Shown here: one piece after another, positions 53,301-64,000 of the stretch
Layout of the letters: every line of letters begins with the position of its first letter
Position numbering within the stretch: the first letter of the stretch is position 1
Origin: Antedon mediterranea
Taxonomy: Eukaryota > Echinodermata > Crinoidea > Comatulida > Antedonidae
DNA: 64,000 nt
Assembly (NCBI RefSeq): GCF_964355755.1
Contig: NC_092673.1
Location: 253,001-317,000, forward strand
Reading direction: 5' to 3'
Notes under the pieces: generated by a model
Told to the model about the DNA's origin: nothing
Databases searched by the model: none
The model's input: the letters and a program-made list of their open reading frames with translations, nothing else
Translations under genes and position numbers: made by a program

Positions 53301-56300
53301 ATTTGGGGCAATTATTTAATTAATGCTTGTGAGTGTGAGAAAAAGGGGTGTTTCTTTGAACTTTATTTGAATACCTCTCATACAGTTAGATCAAGACTTT
53401 GCGCTGCAATTACTAGCTGCATTATGGTATGTTGCCCATACTTGTTTGATGCAAAAAATGACTTTTGGATAAAAATGTGCTGTAAAGAGCCTTTGAGCAT
53501 GATTATTCATGAAAAGGGTGCTATAGAAATGTGGAAATTATTATCACCATACTATAGATTACTCATATGGGGGCTGCCCAAGGATGCAGTCTATCTGACT
53601 CTTGAAGTTATCATCTTCATTTTGAAATTGTAAACAGGAAATTCAAAAGGACACTTCTTAAAAAATAATTCTTGTTTTCATTGATGTAATTACAGATATA
53701 AGCACAGAACCAAAACACTTCTTTTAGAAAACTTGATATGAAAGCTAAAAAGCAACCAAAAAACCACAATCAAATGTGATTCAAGTTGTTAACTCATGCT
53801 TAGTGTGTTTACTTATAAATATATTCCTTTTTTCTTGCAGGTAAACTAAATATGGAAAGGTTAGATGAGGTTTATAAAAAATGGAGCAAATCTGGACCAG
53901 GAGAGACACGCGTATCGAATCAGAATATCCAAGGAAAGGAGGCATGGCTCAACAAATTTGGTGAGTTGCCGACAAGGAAAAGAAGAACTAAAGGACCAGC
54001 ATATTCCGTAGCCTTGGTAATCAATCTTATTTACTTATTTCTTAAAAATAGATAATAAATCATTAAAATGGATAGTAGCAGCCAAACAATAAATCATGAT
54101 AATAATTAATGTTAAGTCTAGCAAATCTTAAATGCCATTCTGGTTCGATAACCATTTGGTTAGCACCTGTAACATGCTGCTGGCACAAGAGAACAGGTGT
54201 GTAGCCTGCAAATTTGCTACTGGGACGACACGCGCCTCAGAATCCCCACTAAAAAAACCACCTCTTAAAAACTTATCTAATTTTATATTTTTAGGATCTT
54301 GTTCCAGAAGTTGTGAATTTCAAGACCAAACCACCACCACCATCGTATGAAAAGGAGCAAAGAACGTTTAAAGGACGTTGCTGTCCACGGTGCAGTCCAT
54401 TAAGTAGAGTAAGTATGAACAACTTAAAGCTTGGTTTCCAATTGGACGCAACAAAGTGATGTACATGATTGGTCAAATTGCTTGCGATGTGCTTACGTCC
54501 TTGCATTGCATCCAACTGACAACCAATCTTAAGTGTGGATAGTGCAACTTTTTTAACGTGGATCAATGTTAGTTATTTAAAGATGTATTGTCCCTTGAAA
54601 CACAAAAAATGAAAAAAAAAATATTCTGAATTTAAATTGGCCATATCAAAGTAATATTAAAGTTATTCACTTTAAGTCGAAAATTCCAGCCAAAAACAAC
54701 AAGTTTACGTAATTAACAGGTAAAATTAATTTGATTACATTTCGTCTGGAAAATTGTCACAAGCGAAAGTAAACAAAGATTTCAAACCACGAGTATGCAT
54801 TATGCATGATGCTAATTTGGATTGTTTACAACTCGTCACGGATAAGAAGGTGTTTTCACACAGATCATGAAGAAGTTTTATGATGATGCATACAGAGTAG
54901 CCAAACAAGCGCATTGCATTATGAGATATGTTTAAATCGAAAACTTTTACTGGAAGTCAAAGTTATTTTTTGAACAAAAAAACGTCTGTATTTCGATTAA
55001 ATTATTTTTTTTTGACTAATTTTTGGTGAAAGGTAATAACTATTATGATCCCTCAAAATGACCCACTTTTTTTCGAATTATTGAAACAACAATTTTTTTT
55101 TAATTGGTCGAAGGGACAATAAATCTTTAAGTATGACTGTACTGTATATTGCAACCTGACTACACTATATAAAACAAAAAACCTTTGTTTTGCAGGAAGT
55201 TCTTTATAATGAGAATATACCAGACATGGGTCTTTGCAACGTCCTCAGAATGCCATTGGAAAACAGGTATATAGTTCTACTTTAGAAATATTAATATATC
55301 CTTGGAACTTCCAGATGGGTTTGAGAACGCCTTAAGTCTGATCTCAAATTAAGTATCTGGGGTATAACACTATTTATAGCTGATTGTTATTAAGGATTGC
55401 GCAATATATATCCATTGTATTCAAATAACCACATGTAATATTGAGGTGTTTTTTTGTTCACTTTTTTCCTGTAGCCTGTTAAAGTTGTTGAAGTAGAAAT
55501 TGCAACACACTCATATCTGTTATTTATTGCAAGACAGATAACATTATACAATATGTCTGAATATGTCTATCCAGGGTTCGCTCATCCCTAGTCTGTCAGA
55601 CAATGTTAACAGCTGATTTGGTACTTATCTAAAAATACACAACTAATGTCTGTCTGATATTTTCAGAAGGTATTATCACAAAAGATATGTTTTTCACATA
55701 AAATAATACTTTCACATTTTGATAAGTTTTGCAGGCCTTTTGGTTTTAAATGCCTGCCATAATGTAATTTTTTTTAAAGAATTCAGTTGTTGATTAATAA
55801 CAACAAGTCTTTTTTTCTACCAATTCCTTAAAGATATATTGTCGCCCTAGCAAACAATTTTTTTTTTTCAAATTTTTTTTATTATATGCCATTTTAAATG
55901 TCACATAGTAATAAAAATGTAATTCAAAGCAAAAAAAAATATGTTTTTAGTTACAAGTTTCTTTTGTCTTTTTATAAGTGAAATTTCGTGTTTTTGGGGG
56001 ACAATACAGCTTTAATTATATATTTATCCTGATATATTTTTTGTCAGAACTGGTGTTGTTTCATACCTTCTGCCAAACCTGAATCACATTATGAAGAGGA
56101 ATAAAAATCATATTTATCCAACAAAAGATGAAATGATCAGTAAAGTATCGGAGAGTGGTAGAGTCCATACAGCAATACAAAACTGTGCAATTTTAGATGC
56201 AGAAGGTAAGAAATATAGATTTACAATCAATTATTACTCAAGCACATAGAGAGAGAGGTTTGAGGATTCAGACAAACACCTTTTGGAGAGTGCTCTTTTA

Positions 56301-59300
56301 AAACAATAGACCAACAGCCTAAGTAAATGAGCCTAACTAGTGTTTTTGTTACAGGTAGACTCTAGTTGGTTTAGTTATGCAGGACTTATTTCCCACTTAT
56401 TTCCAGAGTTTCAATGTTGAAGTCAGCCAAATATTTAAATAGAATCTAAATTGTTAAAGGTTTATTTAATTTATTTATTATTTTTAAAGGATTAACAAAC
56501 AGAGAAAGGGGCGGCTTAAGTAATTCAGAAGGAAAACATGGCCGTCGTCTAAAACGGATCTTGGGAACTATGGTGGCTAAGATATCATGTGCGCTACTCA
56601 AAGTCACTAGTTGGGTTCTTCTCCGTGTTCTTGGAGTATTCCTTCTTGGTGTTCAAGTTCACAAGGGTCAAATGGAGCTGATCAAAGAAGCATCAAAAGT
56701 TAGTTTTAAGAACATTTCTTGTTACTTTTATTTATTTAATTTCACTCCAAACCAACAGAGAATTATCGCCACTAACAGGCTGGTTAACAAATGTTTTTAA
56801 AGGATGTTTAGAAAGTTATTGTGTAAAACATAACAGCTGAATACTGTAATACCTTAGCATGTTTTAGTATACTAATAATAGAACATCAAATGGCATTTTC
56901 TATGAGTACTGGACCTGAGCTACTATGTTACTTCATATAGCATTTTATTTATTTCTACAGAAAGGAGTTCCTCTAGTGTTTATTCCAATGCATCGTAGTC
57001 ATTTAGATTATGTGCTTCTGTCATTCATTCTTCATAATTATGGTGTTAAGGCGCCGCACATCGCAGCAGGAGACAACCTTAACCTTCCAGTATTCAGGTG
57101 AGCACAAATTGTTTTAAAATAATATTTTTGACATAATTCGGAGATTTAAACAATAAAATTAATGTTATACTTTGTTTTTTTAAGAAATCTGGGTGAAATA
57201 CTGTGTTTATAAACTGTTGTTTAGATATCATTTATACTTGATATATACCATACTTAACCTGATTGTAGTTAAGTCTGCACTTTCTATGGGAATTGAGTCA
57301 TACTATAGAGCATATGAATGGTCTGTGTATTCCAAGAGAAATAGACAAATCCGGCTATGGAGTATCTTGATTCTAACCAAAATTCATTCATCCATCATTT
57401 TTATATTTTATTTTTTATTGGAATTCGTTTTGTTTCTTGTTTTCACATAATTATTACATAAATGGTACTTTTTCGTCATTTTAGTTGGGTTCTTCGGAGC
57501 CTTGGTGCCTTTTTTATTAAACGAAAACTTGATCGAGATGTTGGCAAGAAAGATCTTGTGTACAGAGCTGCTTTACATACAGTAAGTTTGTGTTTTTTTA
57601 ACATTAAAATAACCTGGACTTTCTGCATTCTCACTCCTAAGGACTATCAAAGTATATTGATTGAAACATCGAGAAACTCAACAGTTTTTTTTTTTCAGAA
57701 CTAGATACACGTCTAGTTACGCCAACTTTATATCAACATAAACTAACCTGCATATCAACAACATAATCTTTATAATACACATTTTATTTATTGTTTATTG
57801 TTATTTTTTAACCTTTTTGTAGTATATTGAAGAGGTTCTTCAGAGTAATCAAAACCTTGAATTCTTTATTGGTAAGTGAAAATTAAGTTTACCAATGACA
57901 ATGATTAGTCAAATTACTTACGTTAAGTAAGTGAAAATTAAGTTGATTAATGAAAAGCGACAGAGTAATTATAGCTTGTGATTGGTCAAATCACTTACTT
58001 TAAGTAAGTGAAAATTATCTCATTAAAAATAACTGAAATTGATTTACAAGTTTTGAAGTCAACAAAAAGTAACTGCTTTTGTCTGACTTTTTTCAGAGGG
58101 TGGAAGGTCAAGAAGTGGAAAAGCTTTGTCGCCAAAAGGTGGATTGTTGTCTTGTGTAGTTGACTCTTATTACGATGGTTAGTAACAGTTTAACTTATTC
58201 AAAGTAGAATTTTTGTAGAAGTACTATATTAGTAGTTCATAAGTACTACTTTAAAAACTCATGTTTTGGAAATTTAAGTCAGTTTTACTCCCTGGTAAAT
58301 AATTTATATGTATCTTTCATATAGGAGTGATCTCCGATGCCTTTATTGTTCCCGCCTCCATAAGTTATGAGAAGATTTTAGATGGCCATTTTAACAATGA
58401 ACAAATGGTGAGGAAATTCAAGTTTTTTTTTGTCTCTGCACACATCCAATGTAGTGTTATATCCTTTCACATTAAACACAATAGCCTCTGGATAAATACT
58501 TGTCTGCTGAGTGCTAATATCCATTCACATTGAATAAAGACACTGAAGAGATCCCATTCACATCAATTAAAAAAAAATGAAATACTGCTTATATGTTGCC
58601 ATAATCCAGTACTTCTTCTATTATAACATTTTGTTTTTTTTTAATAGGGTTTACAGAAAAGGAAGGAAACATTTATGATGGCATTGCGTGGAATATATGA
58701 TGTTTTAAAGCATAACTACGGCCATGTCAAAGTAGACTTTGCACAACCATTTTCATTAAAAGTATGTAGCTTTTCTTTTTGGACTATTCATTTCCTAGTT
58801 TGTCAAAAATAGATCATTTAAGCACCTAGAAGTACCCCACTGGATCTGCACCTGGACAGTTCATCTCTTCAGACCTTATTAAAGCACCTAGAAGTACCCC
58901 ACTGGATCTGCACCTGGACAGTTCATCTCTTCAGACCTTATTAAAGCACCTAGAAGTACCCCACTGGATCTGCACCTGGACAGTTCATCTCTTCAGACCT
59001 TATTAAAGCACCTAGAAGTACCCCACTGGATCTGCACCTGGACAGTTCATCTCCTCAGACCTTATTAAAGCACCTAGAAGTACCCCACTGGATCTGCACC
59101 TGGACAGTTCATCTCCTCAGACCTTATTAAAGCACCTAGAAGTAACCCACTGGATCTGCACCTGGACAGTTCATCTCTTCAGACCTTATTAAAGCACCTA
59201 GAAGTACCCCACTGGATCTGCACCTGGACAGTTCATCTCCTCAGACCTTATTAAAGCACCTAGAAGTACCCCACTGGATCTGCACCTGGACAGTTCATCT

Positions 59301-62300
59301 CTTCAGACCTTATTAAAGCACCTAGAAGTACCCCACTGGATCTGCACCTGGACAGTTCATCTCTTCAGACCTTATTAAAGCACCTAGAAGTACCCCACTG
59401 GATCTGCACCTGGACAGTTCATCTCTTCAGACCTTATTAAAGCACCTAGAAGTACCCCACTGGATCTGCACCTGGACAGTTCATCTCTTCAGACCTTATT
59501 AAAGCACCTAGAAGTACCCCACTGGATCTGCACCTGGACAGTTCATCTCCTCAGACCTTATTAAAGCACCTAAAAGTACCCCACTGGATCTGCACCTGGA
59601 CAGTTCATCTCTTCAGACCTTATTAAAGCACCTAGAAGTACCCCACTGGATCTGCACCTGGACAGTTCATCTCTTCAGACCTTATTAAAGCACCTAGAAG
59701 TACCCCACTGGATCTGCACCTGGACAGTTCATCTCCTCAGACCTTATTAAAGCACCTAGAAGTACCCCACTGGATCTGCACCTGGACAGTTCATCTCTTC
59801 AGACCTTATTAAAGCACCTAGAAGTACCCCACTGGATCTGCACCTGGACAGTTCATCTCTTCAGACCTTATTAAAGCACCTAGAAGTACCCCACTGGATC
59901 TGCACCTGGACAGTTCATCTCTTCAGACCTTATTAAAGCACCTAGAAGTACCCCACTGGATCTACACCTGGACAGTTCATCTCTTCAGACCTTATTAAAG
60001 CACCTAGAAGTACCCCACTGGATCTGCACCTGGACAGTTCATCTCTTCAGACCTTATTAAAGCACCTAGAAGTACCCCACTGGATCTGCACCTGGACAGT
60101 TCATCTCCTCAGACCTTATTAAAGCACCTAGAAGTACCCCACTGGATCTGCACCTGGACAGTTCATCTCTTCAGACCTTATTAAAGCACCTAGAAGTACC
60201 CCACTGGATCTGCACCTGGACAGTTCATCTCTTCAGACCTTATTAAAGCACCTAGAAGTACCCCACTGGATCTGCACCTGGACAGTTCATCTCCTCAGAC
60301 CTTATTAAAGCACCTAGAAGTACCCCACTGGATCTGCACCTGGACAGTTCATCTCTTCAGACCTTATTAAAGCACCTAGAAGTACCCCACTGGATCTGCA
60401 CCTGGACAGTTCATCTCTTCAGACCTTATTAAAGCACCTAGAAGTACCCCACTGGATCTGCACCTGGACAGTTCATCTCCTCAGACCTTATTAAAGCACC
60501 TAGAAGTACCCCACTGGACCTGCACCTGGACAGTTCATCTCTTCAGACCTTAATAAAGCACCTAGAAGTACCCCACTGGATCTGCACCTGGACAGTTCAT
60601 CTCTTCAGACCTTATTAAAGCACCTAGAAGTACCCCACTGGATCTGCACCTGGACAGTTCATCTCCTCAGACCTTATTAAAGCACCTAGAAGTACCCCAC
60701 TGGATCTGCACCTGGACAGTTCATCTCTTCAGACCTTATTAAAGCACCTAGAAGTACCCCACTGGATCTGCACCTGGACAGTTCATCTCTTCAGACCTTA
60801 TTAAAGCACCTAGAAGTACCCCACTGGATCTGCACCTGGACAGTTCATCTCCTCAGACCTTATTAAAGCACCTAGAAGTACCCCACTGGATCTGCACCTG
60901 GACAGTTCATCTCTTCAGACCTTATTAAAGCACCTAGAAGTACCCCACTGGATCTGCACCTGGACAGTTCATCTCTTCAGACCTTATTAAAGCACCTAGA
61001 AGTACCCCACTGGATCTGCACCTGGACAGTTCATCTCCTCAGACCTTATTAAAGCACCTAGAAGTACCCCACTGGATCTGCACCTGGACAGTTCATCTCT
61101 TCAGACCTTAATAAAGCACCTAGAAGTACCCCACTGGATCTGCACCTGGACAGTTCATCTCTTCAGACCTTATTAAAGCACCTAGAAGTACCCCACTGGA
61201 TCTGCACCTGGACAGTTCATCTCCTCAGACCTTATTAAAGCACCTAGAAGTACCCCACTGGATCTGCACCTGGACAGTTCATCTCTTCAGACCTTATTAA
61301 AGCACCTAGAAGTACCCCACTGGATCTGCACCTGGACAGTTCATCTCTTCAGACCTTATTAAAGCACCTAGAAGTACCCCACTGGATCTGCACCTGGACA
61401 GTTCATCTCTTCAGACCTTATTGTCTTGTAGAATAATTCTATTGTACAGTTAGATATTAATTTTCATCCAAAACATTTTCATGCATGTTGTTTAGGAATA
61501 CCTAGAGGCACCGCAGGCCCCTGCCACACCTGTAAGTGATATCGCAACATCTGGCATATGCAAAAGTAAAGTGAAGAGGGCTGGAAGTGACAACTCACTA
61601 TATGGTACAGATATTGTAGTAGAAGACACAAGGCAATTGGTTAAGGGATTAGCAGAACATATTGTTTATGGTAAGATTCTATGACATTAGAAAACAAAAA
61701 CAACCAGTAAACATATTTACCAATTGAACTTTTCCCTTAACACTTTGACAGCCAGAGGTTTTTCCAGTTAGAAACTGCCACCGCCAGCGTTTATAGCCCA
61801 ATTCGATGTTTTTATTAAAGCTGATTGAAACTATGTATGTGATCTGATTTACATGTAATTTAGACTAAAATAAATATAAATGAATATAAATATTTTAGGA
61901 ATTCCTTTAGTAAAGGGGTATTCAATTAGTTGCGAACTTTAAAATTGAATGATGTTTCTTTTATGCTGAGGTTTGAATGGTAAATGCAGTCAACTTCAGT
62001 TTCTTTTTTTTTTTAATATTAAAATTTATAAAAAGTTAAGTACTACTATTTTAGACACAAAATGTAAATGTAGACTGTTGATAGCCCTTTACAATTAGAA
62101 TACTGTAATTTCATTTATTTAGACCAAGTAGAAAGGTACATGTTTTTGTTTGATGTCATCTTCTTGTTTCCTAAAATCAAGTATATAGAAACAATTGATT
62201 TCTATTGGCTGATGTGTGTTTAAAATTCAAAAGAAAGTAATAATACCATGAATTCTAATCTCTGTTTTTCTCCACAGATTCAGTACATGTTAACACTATT

Positions 62301-63486
62301 ATGAGTACAAACATTGTGGCATTTTTACTGCTCACAAAATTCAGAGAAGTAAGTACATTTGATTAACAATATGAAACAGAGGGCTTGTCAGCGCCTTTCA
62401 AATCATTTTAATTTTTACTATTTATTTCTTTGAAAAACATTTTTTGATGAGAAGGTTGTAATCTATTTCTTAAGCTCTGTCTAAACTAGTTTGACCAAAA
62501 AAGTGTGATGTACCCCAATGTGAAAGTAATATGCCCAAATATTGTAGTGATATGACATCATCATGTCCATATTTGTTTCACATAAAGTTTGATAGTGTAG
62601 ACAGAGCTTTATGGGCTAAGATTATGATTAACATTTTTGTCACTACTACAGTCCTGTTTCTGATGTACTTATCTATAATCATATAGTTTGTTTGTTATCC
62701 AATTGTATTGTTGTTGCAGGGCATAGCCTTTAACACTTTAGTGAAAGAACTAGACAAGATGAAGGAGGGTATTGCATCTAGAGGATACAGCATTGGTTTT
62801 ACAGGCACATCAACAGCAATAGTCCATCACGCAATAAGGTTGCTGGGAGGTAACCTTATCCGTGTGGAAAACGTGGTGGTTACTAGCAGCACAGGACCGG
62901 ATGTTATTTCAAATGAGAAGTCCAACAAGGAGAAAGAATTTGTTACTCCATTACTAAGCTTGCCAAATGTTTTTGAATTATCATACTATAGCAATACACT
63001 TATCTCAGTTTTCCTCATGGAATCTGTTCTTGGTAATTATGTTATTTTCATATCCTTTTAGTCAGTTTCAATGTACATTGTACAAGGGCTTTTTCATTCA
63101 ATTTCTTTTATTTCGGAAATATTTCATCCATATCAAAAAAACGTACAAAAAGAGAAAATAAAATTTGTAAACTCTAAGCTTAAATATACAGGATGCTTCT
63201 CCATCTACTATACATTTTTTAGTTATGGAACATATGTGCAAACACAAGCAACAAGAATATTACAACTACTCAACATATGCTGCATGATTATGAAAAGACA
63301 ACATAGAGTTTATAAATAGAATATTTTTTTTTTGTTACAGCCAATGCCATTATTGCTGAATGTGGAAGTACACAGCTAATGTTTAATACATGCCATTCAA
63401 GTCCACTATCAATCTGTAAGGATAGGCTTCTAACAAGGGCTATGCAACTTTGTGATCTCTTACAGTTTGAATTCATCTTTGCTCCG
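50355..63486 (+). CDS. GPAM: Glycerol-3-phosphate acyltransferase 1, mitochondrial (3' end outside window)
   Basis: Catalyses the first acylation of glycerol-3-phosphate on the outer mitochondrial membrane. Exons: 50355-50400, 53841-54016, 54295-54408, 55196-55266, 56048-56205, 56490-56698, 56961-57097, 57485-57581, 57823-57871, 58097-58177, 58325-58407, 58648-58761, 61496-61670, 62278-62348, 62720-63032, 63341-63486. That is 2040 nt (680 codons; human is 828 aa). Acyltransferase blocks: I HRSHLDY (H269 and D274, HX4D), II GAFFIKRKLD, III EGGRSRSGK (as in bacterial PlsB; human has EGTRSR), IV VPASISYEKI. The N-terminal GRCCPRCSP matches human GRCCYSCTP. A hydrophobic segment (WVLLRVLGVFLLGVQV) precedes block I. 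The exon at 50355 joins in frame to the exon at 53841; an internal Met at 53852 is an alternative start. Confidence 0.95.
51010..51630. mobile_element. Inverted-repeat element with iterated CACTCCGGCC ends
   Basis: Both ends carry GATCACTCCGGCCRCGCTTC and then ACTCCGRCCGG in inverted orientation. Inside each end the motif GGAGTG/CACTCC plus CGGCCGCG is repeated, and GAGCGCCCA/TGGGCGCTC is a further inverted pair. The direct repeat TATAGAAG flanks it (51002-51009, 51631-51638), which fits an 8-bp target duplication of hAT type; the superfamily is inference. No transposase is present. Confidence 0.65.
52446..52553. repeat. ~53-bp tandem duplication
   Basis: Two copies of GTGATATGGCT...CATGWATAAACACATAGCCC followed by AGCAGACAATACTGGTCCTC. 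They differ by a short insertion. Confidence 0.88.
53376..53560 (+). mobile_element. Truncated SINE copy
   Basis: Shares AGCTGCATTATGG(T)ATGTT, CTTGTTTGATGCAAAAAATG and GAGCCTTTGAGCATGATTAT with the SINE at 30697-31013 but lacks its tRNA-like head. It lies in the first GPAM intron. Confidence 0.75.
54426..54531. mobile_element. AAGCTTGGTTCCCACT MITE, copy 4
   Basis: The ends AAAGCTTGGTTTCCAATTGG and CCAACTGACAACCAATCTT are inverted. The interior keeps ATGATTGGTCAAATTGC and GCGATGTGCTTACGTCC. It is shorter than the other copies and lies in a GPAM intron. Confidence 0.65.
54577..55130. mobile_element. TTAA-flanked MITE, copy B
   Basis: Left end TTAA-AGATGTATTGTCCC, right end GGGACAATAAATCT-TTAA. 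At 554 bp it is the longest of the three copies in the window. It carries no open frame resembling a transposase. It lies in a GPAM intron. Confidence 0.75.
55828..56015. mobile_element. TTAA-flanked MITE, copy C (short)
   Basis: Left end TTAA-AGATATATTGTCGCCC, right end GGGGGACAATACAGCT-TTAA. It is a 188-bp internally shortened version of copy A; both contain TGTCACATARTA and TTGTCTTTTTATARGTGAAA. It lies in the next GPAM intron after copy B. Confidence 0.75.
57647..57738. mobile_element. Degraded relative of the 9102-9221 element
   Basis: Keeps CATCGAGAAACTCAACAG, a T-tract with CAGAACTA, and the right end AACTTTATATCAACA. The left inverted end is eroded. It lies in a GPAM intron. Confidence 0.55.
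58819..61422. repeat. 62-bp minisatellite, 42 copies, in GPAM intron
   Basis: The unit is AAGCACCTAGAAGTACCCCA then CTGGATCTGCACCTGGACAG then TTCATCTCYTCAGACCTTAT plus TA. The array spans 2604 bp, exactly 42 x 62. Most variation is one site (CTCTTCAG or CTCCTCAG) plus rare singletons (AACCCAC, TAAAAG, CTACACC, GGACCTG, TTAATAAAG). In the second half the T/C site follows a T-T-C period of three units. It separates the exon at 58648 from the exon at 61496. Confidence 0.98.
62472..62612. mobile_element. AAGCTCTGTCTACACTA MITE
   Basis: Left end AAGCTCTGTCTAAACTAGTTT, right end (inverted) AAACTTTGATAGTGTAGACAGAGCTT apart from small changes. 141 bp, non-coding, in a GPAM intron. A single copy was seen in the window. 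Confidence 0.65.
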
Positions 63487-64000
63487 GTAAGAAAGAAACA
63501 ACAATTTGCCTTAAATTAATTTTAACTATTTATTATTTTTTTAATGATTCTAATTTTACACCAATCATCCAGAAACTACTTAAACCTCCGCCATACGGTT
63601 TTATGAAGACCTTAACAGTGTGTAACTGTAATAAAACAACTTACATCAAGAAAAATAACTCATACCTTCTCAAACATATTCTATAAGTTGATGAACAGAA
63701 CACTACTAATTGCTTACCTATATTTTTGATAAGAAAAATCAAAAAGCAATAAAACTAGACCTAAAACGATGTTGTTCTTCCATCCTCTGTCTACCAAATG
63801 AATCTGTTACAAGCATGACTAAACTACATAGAAATAGTCTTATGCTTAGGCCCAGTCATAATAAAGTGTATGCCTAAGCAAAATTGAACTGCATTCGTAC
63901 ACCAAAAAATAAATTTAATCAGCATTGCTCGAGATACTTTATGAAATACATCATTGCCTTCAAAATACCTCTTGTGGGCTAATGAGCTCTCTCAACATTG
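63487..64000. other. GPAM intron, truncated by window end
   Basis: A good donor follows the exon ending at 63486 and no further GPAM exon is visible. The missing 3' part should encode roughly the last 150-170 residues. A short direct repeat (TATGCTTAGGC / TATGCCTAAGC) lies near 63840-63880. Confidence 0.6.

Larger units (their letters stand above)
50401..53840. other. First GPAM intron
   Basis: No exon or foreign gene was recognised. It contains an 8-bp-TSD element (51010-51630), a 50-bp tandem duplication (52446-52553) and a SINE fragment (53376-53560). The rest is AT-rich unique sequence. Confidence 0.6.

Noticed and set aside
53367-53633. 88-codon open frame in the first GPAM intron
   Set aside because: It translates the truncated SINE copy.

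Overview
The window is AT-rich animal DNA. The genes are spliced, introns are full of transposon remnants and minisatellites, and vertebrate-like orthologues are recognisable exon by exon. The gene content points to a marine invertebrate deuterostome. An echinoderm is my best guess, from the HIGD2A/ARL10/KIAA1191-like linkage shared with human 5q35 and the abundant short inverted-repeat elements; the class cannot be fixed by reading. I built gene models by eye from splice sites and checked each one by adding up exon lengths and phases.

Layout: (1) 1157-3620 (+), the 3' part of an unrecognised, very basic protein. (2) 6585-13287 (+), ANAPC4, complete in 19 exons. (3) 13684-19168 (-), convergent with ANAPC4: a PCGF6 orthologue (RING plus RAWUL) whose first exons encode a complete THAP zinc finger. 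(4) 19287-19992 (+), HIGD2A, divergent from the THAP-PCGF6 gene across only 118 bp. (5) 21428-22818 (-), ARL10-like GTPase. (6) 24280-27480 (+), KIAA1191-like. (7) 27.5-35.7 kb, gene-poor and rich in satellites and a SINE. (8) 37881-40752 (+), a secreted eight-cysteine, cystine-knot-like factor behind a TATA promoter at 35.66 kb. (9) 40.8-45.0 kb, repeats, then tRNA-Arg(CCT) at 45028-45100 (-). (10) 45480-48336 (+), SNRNP27, with a tandemly duplicated last exon. (11) 50355-63486 and beyond (+), GPAM (mitochondrial glycerol-3-phosphate acyltransferase), missing its 3' end.

The most notable object is the in-frame THAP-RING-RAWUL gene. Ten exons add up exactly to 374 codons plus a stop. All zinc ligands of both the THAP (C2CH) and RING (C3HC4) modules are present. 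Human PCGF6 has a low-complexity N terminus instead, so this would give a PRC1.6-type subunit its own DNA-binding domain.

Other structure: a three-copy element family flanked by TTAA; a foldback element with a 9-bp target duplication beside an ANAPC4 splice donor; a 28-bp minisatellite (about 77 copies) and a 62-bp minisatellite (42 copies, higher-order pattern) inside introns; two GC-AG introns; and duplicated splice acceptors in three genes (ANAPC4, the cystine-knot gene, SNRNP27).
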